DNA from: Maricaulis sp947259345
GTDB taxonomy: Bacteria; Pseudomonadota; Alphaproteobacteria; Caulobacterales; Maricaulaceae
Reading direction: 5' to 3'
Assembly: GCA_965217205.1 (NCBI GenBank)
Contig: OZ244254.1
Location: 2,108,001-2,172,000 of the forward strand
DNA length: 64,000 nucleotides
The notes beneath the pieces were generated by a model. It was given only the letters and a program-made list of their open reading frames with translations. It did no database searches and was not told where the DNA came from. The translations under genes and the position numbers were made by a program. Of the stretch, positions 1 to 9,180 are shown piece after piece; position 1 is the first letter of the stretch, and each line of letters opens with the position of its first letter.

Positions 1-1
1 C

Positions 2-376
2 GTCTTCAAGAATGGTGCGAAATTCCTGCGGATTTTCGTGCCGTCCGGTGTGCCGATCTTCATCCTGCCTTTCGTGACCCTGATCGAGATCATCTCCTTC
101 GTGTCCCGTCCGATCAGCCACTCGGTCCGTCTTTTCGCGAACATGCTGGCCGGGCACATCCTGCTAAAGGTGTTCGCCGGCTTCATCGTCATGATGGCGG
201 CCGGTTCGGCCTCGATGGGCTGGGGCGAGCTGCCGGGCTATCTGGCCGGTATTTTCCCCTTCGCAATGACGCTGGGCCTGACGGCGCTGGAATTCCTGGT
301 CGCCTTCCTGCAGGCCTATGTCTTCGCGATCCTGACCTGCATCTATCTCAACGACGCCCTGCATCCGGGTCACTGA
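2..376 (+). CDS. atpB: F0F1 ATP synthase subunit a (3' part, 5' end outside window)
   Basis: Membrane subunit a of the F0 sector, which forms the proton half-channels against the c-ring. The frame is open to the left edge, so only the C-terminal 124 residues are visible. The conserved SVRLFANMLAGH segment contains the arginine that in this family faces the c-ring carboxylate, and it is followed by the last hydrophobic helices (AFLQAYVFAILTCIYL). The gene ends 57 bp before atpE, in the standard order a-c-b'-b. Family assignment is firm; the start cannot be seen. Confidence 0.95.
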   Translation, partial: VFKNGAKFLRIFVPSGVPIFILPFVTLIEIISFVSRPISHSVRLFANMLAGHILLKVFAGFIVMMAAGSASMGWGELPGYLAGIFPFAMTLGLTALEFLVAFLQAYVFAILTCIYLNDALHPGH

Positions 377-433
377 TCCGCAGGCGTCACAACCGCAACA
401 ACCTGATACAGCCCCCTCAAAGGAGTTTTTGAT

Positions 434-658
434 ATGGAAGAAATGGGCAAATACATCGGTGCTGGCCTCGCTTGCCTCGGCATGCTCGGCGCTGCAATCG
501 GCGTGGGTAACATCTTCGGTTCCTTCCTGCAGGGCGCCATGCGCAACCCGTCGGCTGCCCAGTCGCAGTTCGGCAACCTGATCTTCGGCTTCGCCGTGAC
601 GGAAGCCCTGGGCATCTTCTCGCTGCTCATCGCTCTGATCCTGCTCTTCGTGGCCTGA
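434..658 (+). CDS. atpE: F0F1 ATP synthase subunit c
   Basis: Proteolipid of the rotary c-ring, 74 residues, the usual length. Two transmembrane helices (about residues 7-31 and 46-73) flank the polar loop R37-N38-P39 that contacts the F1 stalk. E57 in the second helix (VTEALG) is in the position of the proton-binding carboxylate. A strong AAGGAG site lies just upstream of the ATG. It lies between atpB and atpF' and is surely cotranscribed with them. Confidence 0.97.
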   Translation: MEEMGKYIGAGLACLGMLGAAIGVGNIFGSFLQGAMRNPSAAQSQFGNLIFGFAVTEALGIFSLLIALILLFVA

Positions 659-735
659 TCAATGAGTTGTGGCCGCGTCACCCGGCGCGGCCTCACTCCT
701 TCTTCGCTCCACCTGATTAGAGGAGCTGGCGTCCC

Positions 736-1305
736 ATGACGCACGCACCGCATTCAGAAGTGGCCCAACACGTCGCCGACTCTGCTACCGATCATGCAGA
801 CTCGGGCGTGTTTCCGCCCTTCGACCCGACCTATTTCGCGTCGCAGCTCTTCTGGCTGGCGATCTTCTTCGTGATTTTGTACGTCGCGCTGGATCGTTTC
901 ATTCTGCCGAAGATCAAGACGACGATTGAAGACCGCCGCGACCGCATCGCGGACGATCTTGACGCTGCTGCCCAGGCCAAGGCTGATGCCGAGGCGGCCG
1001 GCGAAGCGTATGAGAAGTCGCTCGCTGAAGCCCGCGCCAAGGCGCACGGCATCGCGGCCGATACGCGCAAGGCGCTGGACGCCGAGATCGCCAAGGAAAC
1101 CGCTGGCGTGGAAGCCGAACTGGCGACCAAGCAGGAGCATGCCGAAGCGGCCATACGCAAGGCCAAGGACAAGGCCTTCGCCGAGGTCCGCGGCATTGCC
1201 ACCACCGCGACCTCCGCGGCTGTCGCAGCCCTGGCCGGCGTCGAAATCTCCGAGGCTGATGCCGGCAAGACCGTCGACGGCCTGCTCAAGGCGAAGGAGG
1301 CCTAG
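736..1305 (+). CDS. atpF': F0F1 ATP synthase subunit b' (peripheral stalk)
   Basis: 189 residues. The N-terminal tail is polar, one membrane helix follows at about residues 36-58 (LFWLAIFFVILYVALD), then a long charged alanine-rich coiled coil rich in A, K, E and D. This is the b-type peripheral stalk subunit. Having a divergent b' copy directly before b is typical of alphaproteobacteria and photosynthetic bacteria, where b and b' form a heterodimer. The stop is 3 bp before the start of atpF, so the two are likely translated together. The symbol atpG is also used for b' in some annotations. Confidence 0.93.
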   Translation: MTHAPHSEVAQHVADSATDHADSGVFPPFDPTYFASQLFWLAIFFVILYVALDRFILPKIKTTIEDRRDRIADDLDAAAQAKADAEAAGEAYEKSLAEARAKAHGIAADTRKALDAEIAKETAGVEAELATKQEHAEAAIRKAKDKAFAEVRGIATTATSAAVAALAGVEISEADAGKTVDGLLKAKEA

Positions 1306-1308
1306 TCC

Positions 1309-1857
1309 ATGATGATCCGTGCAGAAGAAACCGGACACGGCGAAGGTGGTGTGATGGAGTGGCTGGCCGCCCAACCGGGTGACCCGTCCTTCTACGCTTT
1401 CCTGGCGCTGCTCGTCTTTTTCGCCCTGCTCCTGCGCATGGGTGTTCACAGGACGATCGCCAAGACCCTGGATGACCGGGCTGATGCCATCTCCTCGGAG
1501 CTGGAAGATGCCAAGCGCCTGCGCGAGGAAGCCGCGGAAATGCTGGCCTCCTATCAGCGCAAGCAGCGCGAGGCGGAAGCCGAAGCCGAAGCCATCATCA
1601 CCCAGGCCAAGTCCGAGGCGAAATCGCTGAAGGCCGAAGCCCGCAAGGAAATGACGGAGCGTCTGGAACGCCGCACCGCCATGGCCGAGCAGCGCATCGC
1701 CCAGGCTGAGGCCCAGGCTGCTGCGGAGGTCAAAGCGGCCGCTGCCGAACTCGCAGCCCAGGCGGCCGAGGAAATCCTCAAGACCCAGCTGAAGAAAACC
1801 GACCTCAACAAGATCGTCGATGCTGACATCAAGAGTGTTGGCAGCCAGCTGAACTAG
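1309..1857 (+). CDS. atpF: F0F1 ATP synthase subunit b (peripheral stalk)
   Basis: 182 residues. One hydrophobic helix (about residues 28-44, FYAFLALLVFFALLLRM) is followed by a long heptad-like helix full of alanine, glutamate and arginine that forms the stator with b'. An in-frame ATG at 1312 could also serve as start. It is the last gene of the visible atp operon and is followed within 25 bp by a strong intrinsic terminator. Confidence 0.94.
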   Translation: MMIRAEETGHGEGGVMEWLAAQPGDPSFYAFLALLVFFALLLRMGVHRTIAKTLDDRADAISSELEDAKRLREEAAEMLASYQRKQREAEAEAEAIITQAKSEAKSLKAEARKEMTERLERRTAMAEQRIAQAEAQAAAEVKAAAAELAAQAAEEILKTQLKKTDLNKIVDADIKSVGSQLN

Positions 1858-1880
1858 GCCTTTCGGTCGAAGCAAATGCG

Positions 1881-1914
1881 AAAAGGCCCGCGGTATGCGC
1901 CGCGGGCCTTTTTA
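1881..1914 (+). terminator. Rho-independent terminator of the atp operon
   Basis: A 13-bp GC-rich stem (AAAAGGCCCGCGG at 1881-1893 against its complement at 1900-1912) with a 6-nt loop, ending in a T run at 1909-1913. It sits 23 bp after the atpF stop. The matching A run on the left means it could also stop transcription of the converging dps gene on the minus strand. Confidence 0.88.
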
Positions 1915-1947
1915 TTGCCGGTGACTTGAGCCGCGTAACGTCCCGGA

Positions 1948-2454
1948 TCAACCATCAACGGCGATCGCGTTGAGCATCCAGGCCGCTTCTTCGTGAACGC
2001 CAATGCGAGCGGTCAGCAAATCAGCCGAATAGACGTCCTGCGCCTGGTCAGCGCGCGCAACAACTTCGCGCATCTGATCGGCTACGGCGAGGTGGTCCCG
2101 CGCCAATTGCTTGACCATTTCGCCGGTATTGGGAAAGTCATTCACGTCTTCGACGACACTCTGATCGATATACCCCTCCAGCCCCATCGGCGCCGCCGCA
2201 CCCAGAGCACGAATGCGTTCTGCGAGATCGTCAACCGCGGCAGCGAGGTCCTGATACTGATCATCAGTGAGCTTGTGTACGCTGTAGAAAAGCGGGCCCG
2301 TGACATTCCAATGGAAGCCATGGGTCTTGTGATAAAGGACGTAGGTGCTGCTGAGGGCCTTGGCGATTCCCTTGGCAACCGCTGTCCGGTCCTCCGCGCT
2401 GACACTGCTGGACACGGGGATCGTCTCGGAACGCGCTTTCAATGCGCTGGACAT
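1948..2454 (-). CDS. dps: Dps family DNA-binding ferritin-like protein
   Basis: 168 residues using the ATG at 2454, chosen because a perfect AAGGAGG lies just upstream; the longer frame to 2487 lacks this. Dps dodecamers bind DNA and oxidise and store iron with hydrogen peroxide, protecting DNA in starvation and oxidative stress. The helix carrying HKTHGFHWNVTG (about residues 42-53) and the DDLAERIRALG motif provide the intersubunit ferroxidase ligands of the family. Transcribed divergently from gdhA and convergent with the atp operon. Confidence 0.93.
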   Translation of the reverse strand: MSSALKARSETIPVSSSVSAEDRTAVAKGIAKALSSTYVLYHKTHGFHWNVTGPLFYSVHKLTDDQYQDLAAAVDDLAERIRALGAAAPMGLEGYIDQSVVEDVNDFPNTGEMVKQLARDHLAVADQMREVVARADQAQDVYSADLLTARIGVHEEAAWMLNAIAVDG

Positions 2455-2667
2455 GAAAACCTCCTTGAGTGCTGCGATAATCCCCAAATAGTAATCACCT
2501 CACGAATTTCAACAGCGGGTACCGAACGTTTTTACAAGACAAGCAAAGATCCGAAACATGCCCATTACCTTTGCTGCCGACTTTTGATCGCCTTATTGGA
2601 AAAAATTTTGTAGTCCGATCGCAGCACTCTCATTGTCGACAGAATATTTGTGATTAGTTCTATCGGC

Positions 2668-4014
2668 ATGACAAAGAACACACCTATCGACCTGAACTCT
2701 TTTCTCGAGGCCGCCGAAAGGGGCCATCACGAGGACGGCGAGTATCTGCAAGCATTGCGGGAGATCGCTGTCGACGTCTGGCCGGTCATCGAACAATCAC
2801 CGCGCTATCGAGACTGGCGGGTCATCGAGCGGCTGATGGCGCCGGATCGCATCATCAGCTTCAAGGTGAACTGGACCCGGGATGACGGCTCGATCGCGCT
2901 CAATCGCGGTTGGCGCGTGCAGCACAGCGATGTGCTTGGCCCCTACAAGGGCGGCCTGCGTTTCCATGGTGATGTCCATGAGTCCGAGCTCAAATTCCTG
3001 GCACTGGAACAGACATTCAAGAACGCGCTGACACCGCTCACGCTCGGCGGCGCCAAAGGCGGTGCCGATTTTGATCCGCGTGGCTGCAGCGAGCAGGAAA
3101 TCATGCGTTTCTGCCAGGCTTTCATGACGCGCCTGGCTCCGCATATCGGTGCCCGCACCGACATACCCGCGGGCGACATCAATGTTGGCACGCGGGAGAT
3201 CGGCTATCTGTTCGGCCAGTATCGACGCATGAGCAATGCCTTTGAAGGCGCATTGACCGGCAAGGGAACGGGCTGGGGTGGATCGCCGGTGCGCGAAGCG
3301 GCCACCGGCCATGGCCTTGTCCATTTTGCGGCGCTCGCAGCCAGGGCCGTCGGCAAGGAGATGGAGGGTCACAGCGTGATTGTCTCGGGAAGTGGCAATG
3401 TCGCCAGCCATGCCGCCGAATGCCTGATTGCCCAGGGCGCCAAAGTCAAAACACTGTCCGGTCGCGCCGGTACGCTGATCTGGAAGGACGGTGCAGACCA
3501 CGCGGCCATACTAAGCCTTCGCGAAGCCCGCGCGGCGGGCGAGCGTGATCTGTCGAGGCTCGCAGGCGAGGTTGGCGCCAGCTGGCATGACGGCTTGTCG
3601 GCCTTCGAGGTCGATGGCGATATCGCCATGCCCTGCGCAACCCAGAACGAGCTCGACGAGGCCGACGCCCGCCGATTGGCGGAGACGGGTTGCTGGATGG
3701 TGGCGGAGGGCTCCAACATGGCTTCCACCGCCCAGGCCCAGAAATTCCTGCGCGAGGCCGAGGGTCTGGTCTATGCACCGTCCAAGGCCGCCAATGCCGG
3801 CGGCGTCGCGGTCTCTGGGTTCGAAATGGCGCGCAATGCCCGCTTCTCCGCGCTCAACCCGTCCGCGCTTGACGACGAATTGCGCAATGTCATGAGCCAT
3901 ATCTTCGAGCAATGCTGCGAGGCGGCACCGCGCGAGGGCGACTATGCGGCCGGTGCCAATATTGCCGCTTTCCACCGGCTGGCAGAGGCGATGATCGCTC
4001 AGGGCGTGGGCTAG
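2668..4014 (+). CDS. gdhA: NADP-type glutamate dehydrogenase
   Basis: 448 residues, matching hexameric GDH50-class enzymes. It interconverts 2-oxoglutarate plus ammonium and glutamate. The substrate site motif GGAKGGADFDPRG and the following EIMRFCQAFM are diagnostic, and a Rossmann segment (VIVSGSGNVASHAAE) binds the dinucleotide. NADP preference is inferred from the subfamily. A GTG at 2650 gives six extra residues; I prefer the ATG at 2668, although neither has a convincing ribosome site. The roughly 210-bp spacer to dps holds both divergent promoters. Confidence 0.92.
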   Translation: MTKNTPIDLNSFLEAAERGHHEDGEYLQALREIAVDVWPVIEQSPRYRDWRVIERLMAPDRIISFKVNWTRDDGSIALNRGWRVQHSDVLGPYKGGLRFHGDVHESELKFLALEQTFKNALTPLTLGGAKGGADFDPRGCSEQEIMRFCQAFMTRLAPHIGARTDIPAGDINVGTREIGYLFGQYRRMSNAFEGALTGKGTGWGGSPVREAATGHGLVHFAALAARAVGKEMEGHSVIVSGSGNVASHAAECLIAQGAKVKTLSGRAGTLIWKDGADHAAILSLREARAAGERDLSRLAGEVGASWHDGLSAFEVDGDIAMPCATQNELDEADARRLAETGCWMVAEGSNMASTAQAQKFLREAEGLVYAPSKAANAGGVAVSGFEMARNARFSALNPSALDDELRNVMSHIFEQCCEAAPREGDYAAGANIAAFHRLAEAMIAQGVG

Positions 4015-4033
4015 TTGTACCGCGCCGGCCCGA

Positions 4034-4351
4034 CTATTCGGCCGGATCCGTATCCTTTTCGCCGAAGGCCCAGCGCACGCGCTTCCAGAGCCAGGGCACT
4101 TTGCGCAGCAGGTCGGTGATCTTGCTGTGCAGCGTCTTGGACGCGCCGGCCACAAGGACCAGGCCAAAGAGGCCGACAAAGGCGCCGATCGGTACGAGTG
4201 GAAAAGGTGTCAGGATGGCAATCGGGACCGAGAGCACCATCAGGACAAGGCCGATGGCGATACAAAAGCCACGGATGATCAGCACGACAAAGGCGCCGAT
4301 CGGGTGGCTCTTGGCCCAACCATTCAGGCTCTCATTCATCGCTGCAACCAT
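4034..4351 (-). CDS. small membrane protein of unknown function
   Basis: 105 residues with the ATG at 4351 (an ATG at 4339 is an alternative). Two hydrophobic segments, about residues 17-44 (IGAFVVLIIRGFCIAIGLVLMVLSV) and 47-68, are linked by a proline-rich turn (TPFPLVP), followed by a basic amphipathic tail KITDLLRKVPWLWKR and an acidic C-terminus. This suggests an inner membrane protein with both ends in the cytoplasm. I do not recognise a named family. It converges with gdhA with only 19 bp between stops. Confidence 0.7.
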   Translation of the reverse strand: MVAAMNESLNGWAKSHPIGAFVVLIIRGFCIAIGLVLMVLSVPIAILTPFPLVPIGAFVGLFGLVLVAGASKTLHSKITDLLRKVPWLWKRVRWAFGEKDTDPAE

Positions 4352-4667
4352 CTCCAACCCCGTTCGTCGGGGCGCATCTCCGATATGGGACGCGCGGACG
4401 AACAGACAACCATAAACGCGTAAACATCACCCCAATGCGAGACAAAAGCGCCGAAATTCGGGCGGCCGCTGTCACTCGCCTTCGGCATGTTGTATCTGCG
4501 CACCGGTTTCACGAACCGGCATTGCAGGAAAGGGGGTTCCGCACACCCGGTTCGCTGCTGCACTGCCGCAGGCGGGCCACGACCGTGAAAGTGGGAATAA
4601 TTTATCCGGCGATCTAGCCGCCTGTCATCCGGGATCACCGCCGCGGCGATCCCGGATCAAGGCAGGC
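4352..4667. other. intergenic region, no supported gene
   Basis: About 315 bp between the small membrane protein and gcvPB. Short open frames exist on both strands, but they have low-complexity arginine-rich translations and no credible ribosome sites. The right end holds a hairpin (listed separately). Nothing else recognisable. Confidence 0.5.
4620..4667 (-). terminator. hairpin directly behind gcvPB, possible terminator or dispersed repeat
   Basis: Arms of 10 bp (ATCCGGGATC at 4627-4636 against 4648-4657) with an outer GCCTG/CAGGC pairing form a nested hairpin immediately after the gcvPB stop. There is no clear U-run. The GTCATCC-like edge resembles the repeat block at 56105-56366, so it may be a dispersed repeat acting as a 3' end stabiliser. 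Confidence 0.5.
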
Positions 4668-6257
4668 CTATTCTGCGGCTTCGACCGTATCGGTCGGCGC
4701 AGTCCAGCGCAGGACCGGCTGGCGCGCAGCCCGCGTCTCGTCCAGGCGCTTGGTCGGCGCGTGCACCGGGGCCGCCAGGAAGCGGTCGGTGTCACCCTCC
4801 TTGGCCGCGGTGGCGAGCGCTTCAAGCACGTCAATGAAGCGGTCGAGGCCACTCATCGATTCGGTCTCGGTCGGCTCGATCAGCATGGCGCCATGGACGA
4901 CCAGCGGGAAATACATGGTCATCGGGTGATAACCCTCATCGATCATCGCCTTGGCGAAATCGAGCGTGGTCACCCCTGTGTCCTTTAGGAAGCGGTCGTC
5001 AAACAGCGCCTCGTGCATGCAAGTGCCTTCGAAGGCGGCCGTCATGACATGGCTGAGGCGGGCCTGGATGTAATTGGCGTTGAGCACCGCATCCTCGGCG
5101 ACCTGTTTCAGCCCATCCGAGCCATGGCTCATCATGTAGGTGAGCGCGCGGGTGAACATGCCCATCTGGCCATGGAAGGCCGCCATGCGACCAAAGGGAT
5201 CGCCCTCAGCATCGTCCATGTGCTCGACCAGCTCCCAGCCGCCCTTGCCGTTCTCGACGACATAGGGGACCGGCGCATAGGGCGCGAGCGCCTCGGAGAG
5301 CACAGTCGGGCCGGAACCCGGGCCACCGCCGCCATGCGGGGTGGAGAAGGTCTTGTGCAGATTGATATGCATCGCATCAACGCCAAGATCGCCCGGGCGG
5401 ACCCGGCCGACAATGGCGTTGAAATTGGCGCCGTCGCAGTAGAAATAGCCGCCTGCTTCGTGGATCAGGTCGGCAATTTCCCGAATATCCCGCTCGAACA
5501 GGCCGCAGGTATTGGGATTGGTCAGCATGATGCCGGCGACATCATCACCGAGCTTGGCCTTGAAGGCCTCCATGTCGACACGGCCGGTCTTGTCGGCCGG
5601 GATCTCGTCCACGGTGAAGCCGCACTGGACCGCGGTGGCCGGATTGGTGCCATGGGCGCTTTCGGGCACCAGGACACGGCGGCGATTGCTTTCGCCATCC
5701 GCGTCCAGACGGGCGCGGATCGCCATCATGCCGCAGAATTCACCATGGGCACCGGCTTTCGGCGACAGGGCGACGGCGGGCATGTTGGTCAGCGTCATCA
5801 GCCAATGCGAGAGCTCACCCATCAGCTGATAGGCGCCTTGCACGGTCGAGGCCGGCTGCAGCGGGTGCACATCGGCGAAGCCGGGCATACGCGCGACTTT
5901 CTCATTGAGACGCGGATTATGCTTCATCGTGCACGAGCCGAGCGGGTAGAGGCCCAGATCGATGGCGTAATTCTTCCGGCTGAGGCGCACATAATGACGC
6001 ATCGTCTCCGGCTCGGCGAGGCCGGGCAGGCCGATCTCGCCCTTGCGCTCCTGGCCGCCCAGGCGGGTCTTGAGACCCTTGGGTTCTGGCAGGTCGACAC
6101 CGCAGCGATCCATGGCGCCGCGCTCGAAGATGAGCGCCTCGGCCTGGTCGAGACCGCGGCTGCCGGAGATGGTGTCGGCATAGCCACCGGTTGCCAGATT
6201 ATCGGGGGCGATATTCCCGGCCATGCGGGTGGGACGTCCTTGTGTGTTCATGCCCAT
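4668..6257 (-). CDS. gcvPB: glycine dehydrogenase (decarboxylating) subunit 2
   Basis: 529 residues. This is the PLP-bearing half of the split P-protein; with subunit 1 it decarboxylates glycine and passes the aminomethyl group to lipoyl-GcvH. The PLP lysine is K302 in NLHKTFSTPHGGG, followed by the glycine-rich GGGGPGSGP. The start is the ATG at 6257, one base after the gcvPA stop, although the open frame runs on to 6410. A second ATG two codons later is possible. The last gene of the operon. Confidence 0.95.
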   Translation of the reverse strand: MGMNTQGRPTRMAGNIAPDNLATGGYADTISGSRGLDQAEALIFERGAMDRCGVDLPEPKGLKTRLGGQERKGEIGLPGLAEPETMRHYVRLSRKNYAIDLGLYPLGSCTMKHNPRLNEKVARMPGFADVHPLQPASTVQGAYQLMGELSHWLMTLTNMPAVALSPKAGAHGEFCGMMAIRARLDADGESNRRRVLVPESAHGTNPATAVQCGFTVDEIPADKTGRVDMEAFKAKLGDDVAGIMLTNPNTCGLFERDIREIADLIHEAGGYFYCDGANFNAIVGRVRPGDLGVDAMHINLHKTFSTPHGGGGPGSGPTVLSEALAPYAPVPYVVENGKGGWELVEHMDDAEGDPFGRMAAFHGQMGMFTRALTYMMSHGSDGLKQVAEDAVLNANYIQARLSHVMTAAFEGTCMHEALFDDRFLKDTGVTTLDFAKAMIDEGYHPMTMYFPLVVHGAMLIEPTETESMSGLDRFIDVLEALATAAKEGDTDRFLAAPVHAPTKRLDETRAARQPVLRWTAPTDTVEAAE

Positions 6258-6258
6258 C

Positions 6259-7602
6259 TTACAGCACTCCAGCCAGAGCCTTCGCGAAGACAGCGATGTC
6301 TTCCGGCGTGTTGGTTTCGGTCGCGGCGACGATGAGATAATTCTCGAACCGACCCGGATAGAGGCGGCTGGCGGGGACACCGCCCAGCACGCCGACATGA
6401 GCCAGCTCATTCACTACCTGGTCCGCATTCTTCGGCAGCAACAGGGTGAACTCGTTGAAGAAGCTGTCATTGACCACTTCCACGCCCGGGATGGAGCCCA
6501 GCGCATCGGCCAGCTCACAGGCGGTCTCGTGATTGAGACGGGCCAGCGTGGTCAGACCCTTTTCGCCCAAGAGCGTCATGTGGATGGTCCAGGCCAGCGA
6601 GCACAGGCCGGCATTGGTGCAGATATTCGACGTCGCCTTGTCACGGCGGATATGCTGCTCGCGGGTCGACAGGGTCAGCACATAACCACGGCGGCCATCG
6701 GCATCGATGGTCTCGCCAGCCAGACGGCCCGGCATCTGGCGGATGAAACGACGATCATTCTTGCAGGCAAAGAGGCCGACATAGGGCCCGCCGAAATTCA
6801 GACCGACGCCGATCGACTGGCCCTCACCCACAGCGATGTCCGCACCCATATTCCCCGGCGCCTCGACCAGGCCCAGCGACACGGCTTCGGTGAAAACAGC
6901 GATGACCAGCGCGCCCTTTTCATGGGCGATGCGGGAGACTTCGCGCAGATCGTGCAGGCGACCGAAAATGTCCGGCGTCTGGATGACGACGCAGGCGGTC
7001 GTGTCGTCGATCTCGGCAATCACGGCATCCAGATCGGCCGGCGCCGCATCGGTCACAGAGATGGAGACGTCGGAATACTTGGCCAGGGTCTGCGAGGCCT
7101 CGACATAATGCGGGTGGACCGAGCCGGCCATGACAGCCTTGTTCCGGCGCGTGACGCGGGCGGCCATCATGACCGCTTCGGCGCAGGCCGTGGAGCCGTC
7201 ATACATGGAGGCATTGGCCACATCCATGCCGGTGAGAAGCGCGACCTGGGTCTGGAATTCAAACAGGGTCTGCAAGGTCCCCTGGGAGATTTCCGGCTGG
7301 TAGGGCGTATAGGCGGTCAGGAATTCGGAACGCTGGATCAGGTGATCCACGGTCGAGGGAATATGGTGCTTGTAGGCACCTGCCCCCACAAAGAAGGGCG
7401 CCTGGCTGGCGGCGATATTGCGCGACGCCATGGCCGACAGGGCCCGTTCGACCTGCAATTCGCCCTGCTTGGTCGGCAGGTCGATCAGACCATCCAGACG
7501 CGCCGCTTCCGGCACATCGGTGAACAGGTCGTCGATGGAGGCCACGCCGATCGCATCGAGCATGGCCTTCCGGTCGGTATCTGTGTGGGGGAGGTATCGC
7601 AT
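6259..7602 (-). CDS. gcvPA: glycine dehydrogenase (decarboxylating) subunit 1
   Basis: 447 residues, the usual length for the N-terminal half of split P-protein. It adopts the same aminotransferase fold as subunit 2 but lacks the PLP lysine motif, in line with the family. Characteristic stretches include RYLPHTDTDR at the N-terminus and the GAGAYKHHIPSTVDHL segment. GGGAAG lies a few bases before the ATG. It sits 13 bp after gcvH and runs straight into gcvPB, so the two subunits should be made in equal amounts. Confidence 0.95.
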   Translation of the reverse strand: MRYLPHTDTDRKAMLDAIGVASIDDLFTDVPEAARLDGLIDLPTKQGELQVERALSAMASRNIAASQAPFFVGAGAYKHHIPSTVDHLIQRSEFLTAYTPYQPEISQGTLQTLFEFQTQVALLTGMDVANASMYDGSTACAEAVMMAARVTRRNKAVMAGSVHPHYVEASQTLAKYSDVSISVTDAAPADLDAVIAEIDDTTACVVIQTPDIFGRLHDLREVSRIAHEKGALVIAVFTEAVSLGLVEAPGNMGADIAVGEGQSIGVGLNFGGPYVGLFACKNDRRFIRQMPGRLAGETIDADGRRGYVLTLSTREQHIRRDKATSNICTNAGLCSLAWTIHMTLLGEKGLTTLARLNHETACELADALGSIPGVEVVNDSFFNEFTLLLPKNADQVVNELAHVGVLGGVPASRLYPGRFENYLIVAATETNTPEDIAVFAKALAGVL

Positions 7603-7615
7603 AGGGTCTTCCCTT

Positions 7616-7981
7616 TTATGCGGTGTGTGCGGTGTAGGCGGCTTCGTCCATCAGGCCGTCGAGCTGGGAGGCGTCGGCGAGCTTGATCTTGACGAACCAG
7701 CCCTCGCCGGTGGCGTCTTCATTGACCTTGGCCGGCTCGCCTTCGAGCGCGTCATTGATAGCGGTGATCTCGCCATCGACCGGGGCATAGACTTCCGAGG
7801 CAGCCTTCACCGACTCAACAACGGCGAACTCGTCGCCCTTGCTCAGCGACTTGCCGACTTCCGGCAATTCGACAAAGACGACATCGCCCAGCTGGCCGGC
7901 TGCGTAGGCAGTGATGCCGACAGTGGCGATATCGCCGTCAACGGTGATCCATTCATGGTCTTCAGTGTAACGCGTGGTCAT
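7616..7981 (-). CDS. gcvH: glycine cleavage system H protein
   Basis: 121 residues. Lipoyl carrier shuttling the methylamine group between P, T and L proteins. The lipoylated lysine is K59 in the standard VVESVKAASEVYAPVDGEI context. The sandwich fold is flanked by the typical EDHEW start and a GWFVKIKL end. GGAG precedes the ATG. Second gene of the operon, 36 bp after gcvT. Confidence 0.96.
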   Translation of the reverse strand: MTTRYTEDHEWITVDGDIATVGITAYAAGQLGDVVFVELPEVGKSLSKGDEFAVVESVKAASEVYAPVDGEITAINDALEGEPAKVNEDATGEGWFVKIKLADASQLDGLMDEAAYTAHTA

Positions 7982-8017
7982 GGGTTAAATCTCCTGCCCC
8001 AGAAAGATGGTCGGGCC

Positions 8018-9115
8018 TCAGCCCCGATAGAAATTCGCCGGTACGAACGGCAATTTGGTGATGGTGGCGGCGCGCGCCTTGCCGCGCACGAGAATGTCGA
8101 CTTCGGTGCCCGGCTGCATGAAGTCCCGGTCCACATAGCCCATGGCGACCGGACCGTTCACGGTCGGGCCGAAGCCGCCGGAGGTCACGACACCGATGAT
8201 ATTGCCGGACTTGTCAGCGATCTCGGCGCCTTCGCGGGCCGGCGCGCCGGACAGCGTCAGGCCGACCCGCTTCTGGCAGGTCTTCTCTTCGATCTGCTTG
8301 GCGATCACGTCAGCGCCCGGGAAATCCCCACGCTCCCGGCGTGTCTTGGCCAGGGCCCAGATCAGGGAGGCTTCGACCGCCGTGCGGTTCTCGTCCATGT
8401 CGTGCCCATAGAGGCAGAGGCCGGCTTCCAGGCGCAGGCTGTCGCGGGCGCCAAGGCCGATGGCCTCGACTTCGTCCTGGGCCAGAAGCAGGCGCGCAAT
8501 GCGGTCGGCCTCGGCCGCGGGGATGGAAATCTCGAACCCGTCCTCGCCGGTATAGCCCGAGCGCGACATCATCACCTCGACGCCGTCCAGCGTGAACACG
8601 CCGCACTGCATGAAGACCATCTTGCAGGCCTCCGGGCAGAGCCGCGCCATGACATCCTTCGCCGCCGGACCCTGCAGCGCGAGAAGCGCGCGCTCGGGAA
8701 TGCGGGTCAGTGTGCCCTTGCCGGCCGTGGCCGCTTCGATATGGGCGAAGTCGGCATCCTTGGTGGCGGCATTGACGACCAGGTAAATGCCATTGCCATC
8801 CGGGCGCGAGACCATCAGGTCGTCGCGGATACCGCCGCGCTCATTGGGCAGGAGGGTGTATTTCTGTTCGCCGGCGCTGATCTCGGTCAGGTCGCAGGTC
8901 AAAAGGGCTTCCAGCGCCGCCTCGTCACCGACATAGCGCGCCTGGCCCATATGGGAGACGTCGAACAGGCCGACCTTGTCGCGGCAATGCCTGTGCTCGC
9001 CCATGATGCCGAGCGGGTATTGCACCGGCATGTCATAGTCGGCGAAGGGCACCATCTTGCCGCCAAGCTCGACATGGAGGGCGTGGAGCGGTGTCTTGTG
9101 AAGCGTTTCGGTCAT
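8018..9115 (-). CDS. gcvT: glycine cleavage system aminomethyltransferase (T protein)
   Basis: 365 residues. Transfers the one-carbon unit from aminomethylated GcvH to tetrahydrofolate, releasing ammonia. The N-terminus (TPLHALHVELGGKMVPFADYDMPVQY) and GLFDVSHMGQ are typical T-protein motifs, as is the C-terminal barrel region VTSGGFGPTVNGPVAMGY. The ATG at 9115 is chosen over the longer frame because AAGGA lies about 8 nt upstream. First gene of the operon, directly under the glycine riboswitch. Confidence 0.95.
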   Translation of the reverse strand: MTETLHKTPLHALHVELGGKMVPFADYDMPVQYPLGIMGEHRHCRDKVGLFDVSHMGQARYVGDEAALEALLTCDLTEISAGEQKYTLLPNERGGIRDDLMVSRPDGNGIYLVVNAATKDADFAHIEAATAGKGTLTRIPERALLALQGPAAKDVMARLCPEACKMVFMQCGVFTLDGVEVMMSRSGYTGEDGFEISIPAAEADRIARLLLAQDEVEAIGLGARDSLRLEAGLCLYGHDMDENRTAVEASLIWALAKTRRERGDFPGADVIAKQIEEKTCQKRVGLTLSGAPAREGAEIADKSGNIIGVVTSGGFGPTVNGPVAMGYVDRDFMQPGTEVDILVRGKARAATITKLPFVPANFYRG

Positions 9116-9180
9116 GTCGGGTCCTTGCAAAGGTGCGATCCTGCACGCCCGGCAAGGCCTGCAAGCTGATCGCCCCCGCT

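Noticed and set aside
754..1875. Long minus-strand frame of 373 residues across atpF' and atpF
   Set aside because: Mirror of two well-established genes; translation is low-complexity (G, L, F, R) and no ribosome site or family is visible.
4435..4617. Plus-strand frame of 60 residues in the gap before gcvPB
   Set aside because: No ribosome site, arginine-rich, no known similarity.
5013..6335. Plus-strand frame of 440 residues antisense to gcvPB
   Set aside because: Artefact of high GC and codon bias; gcvPB is certain on the other strand.
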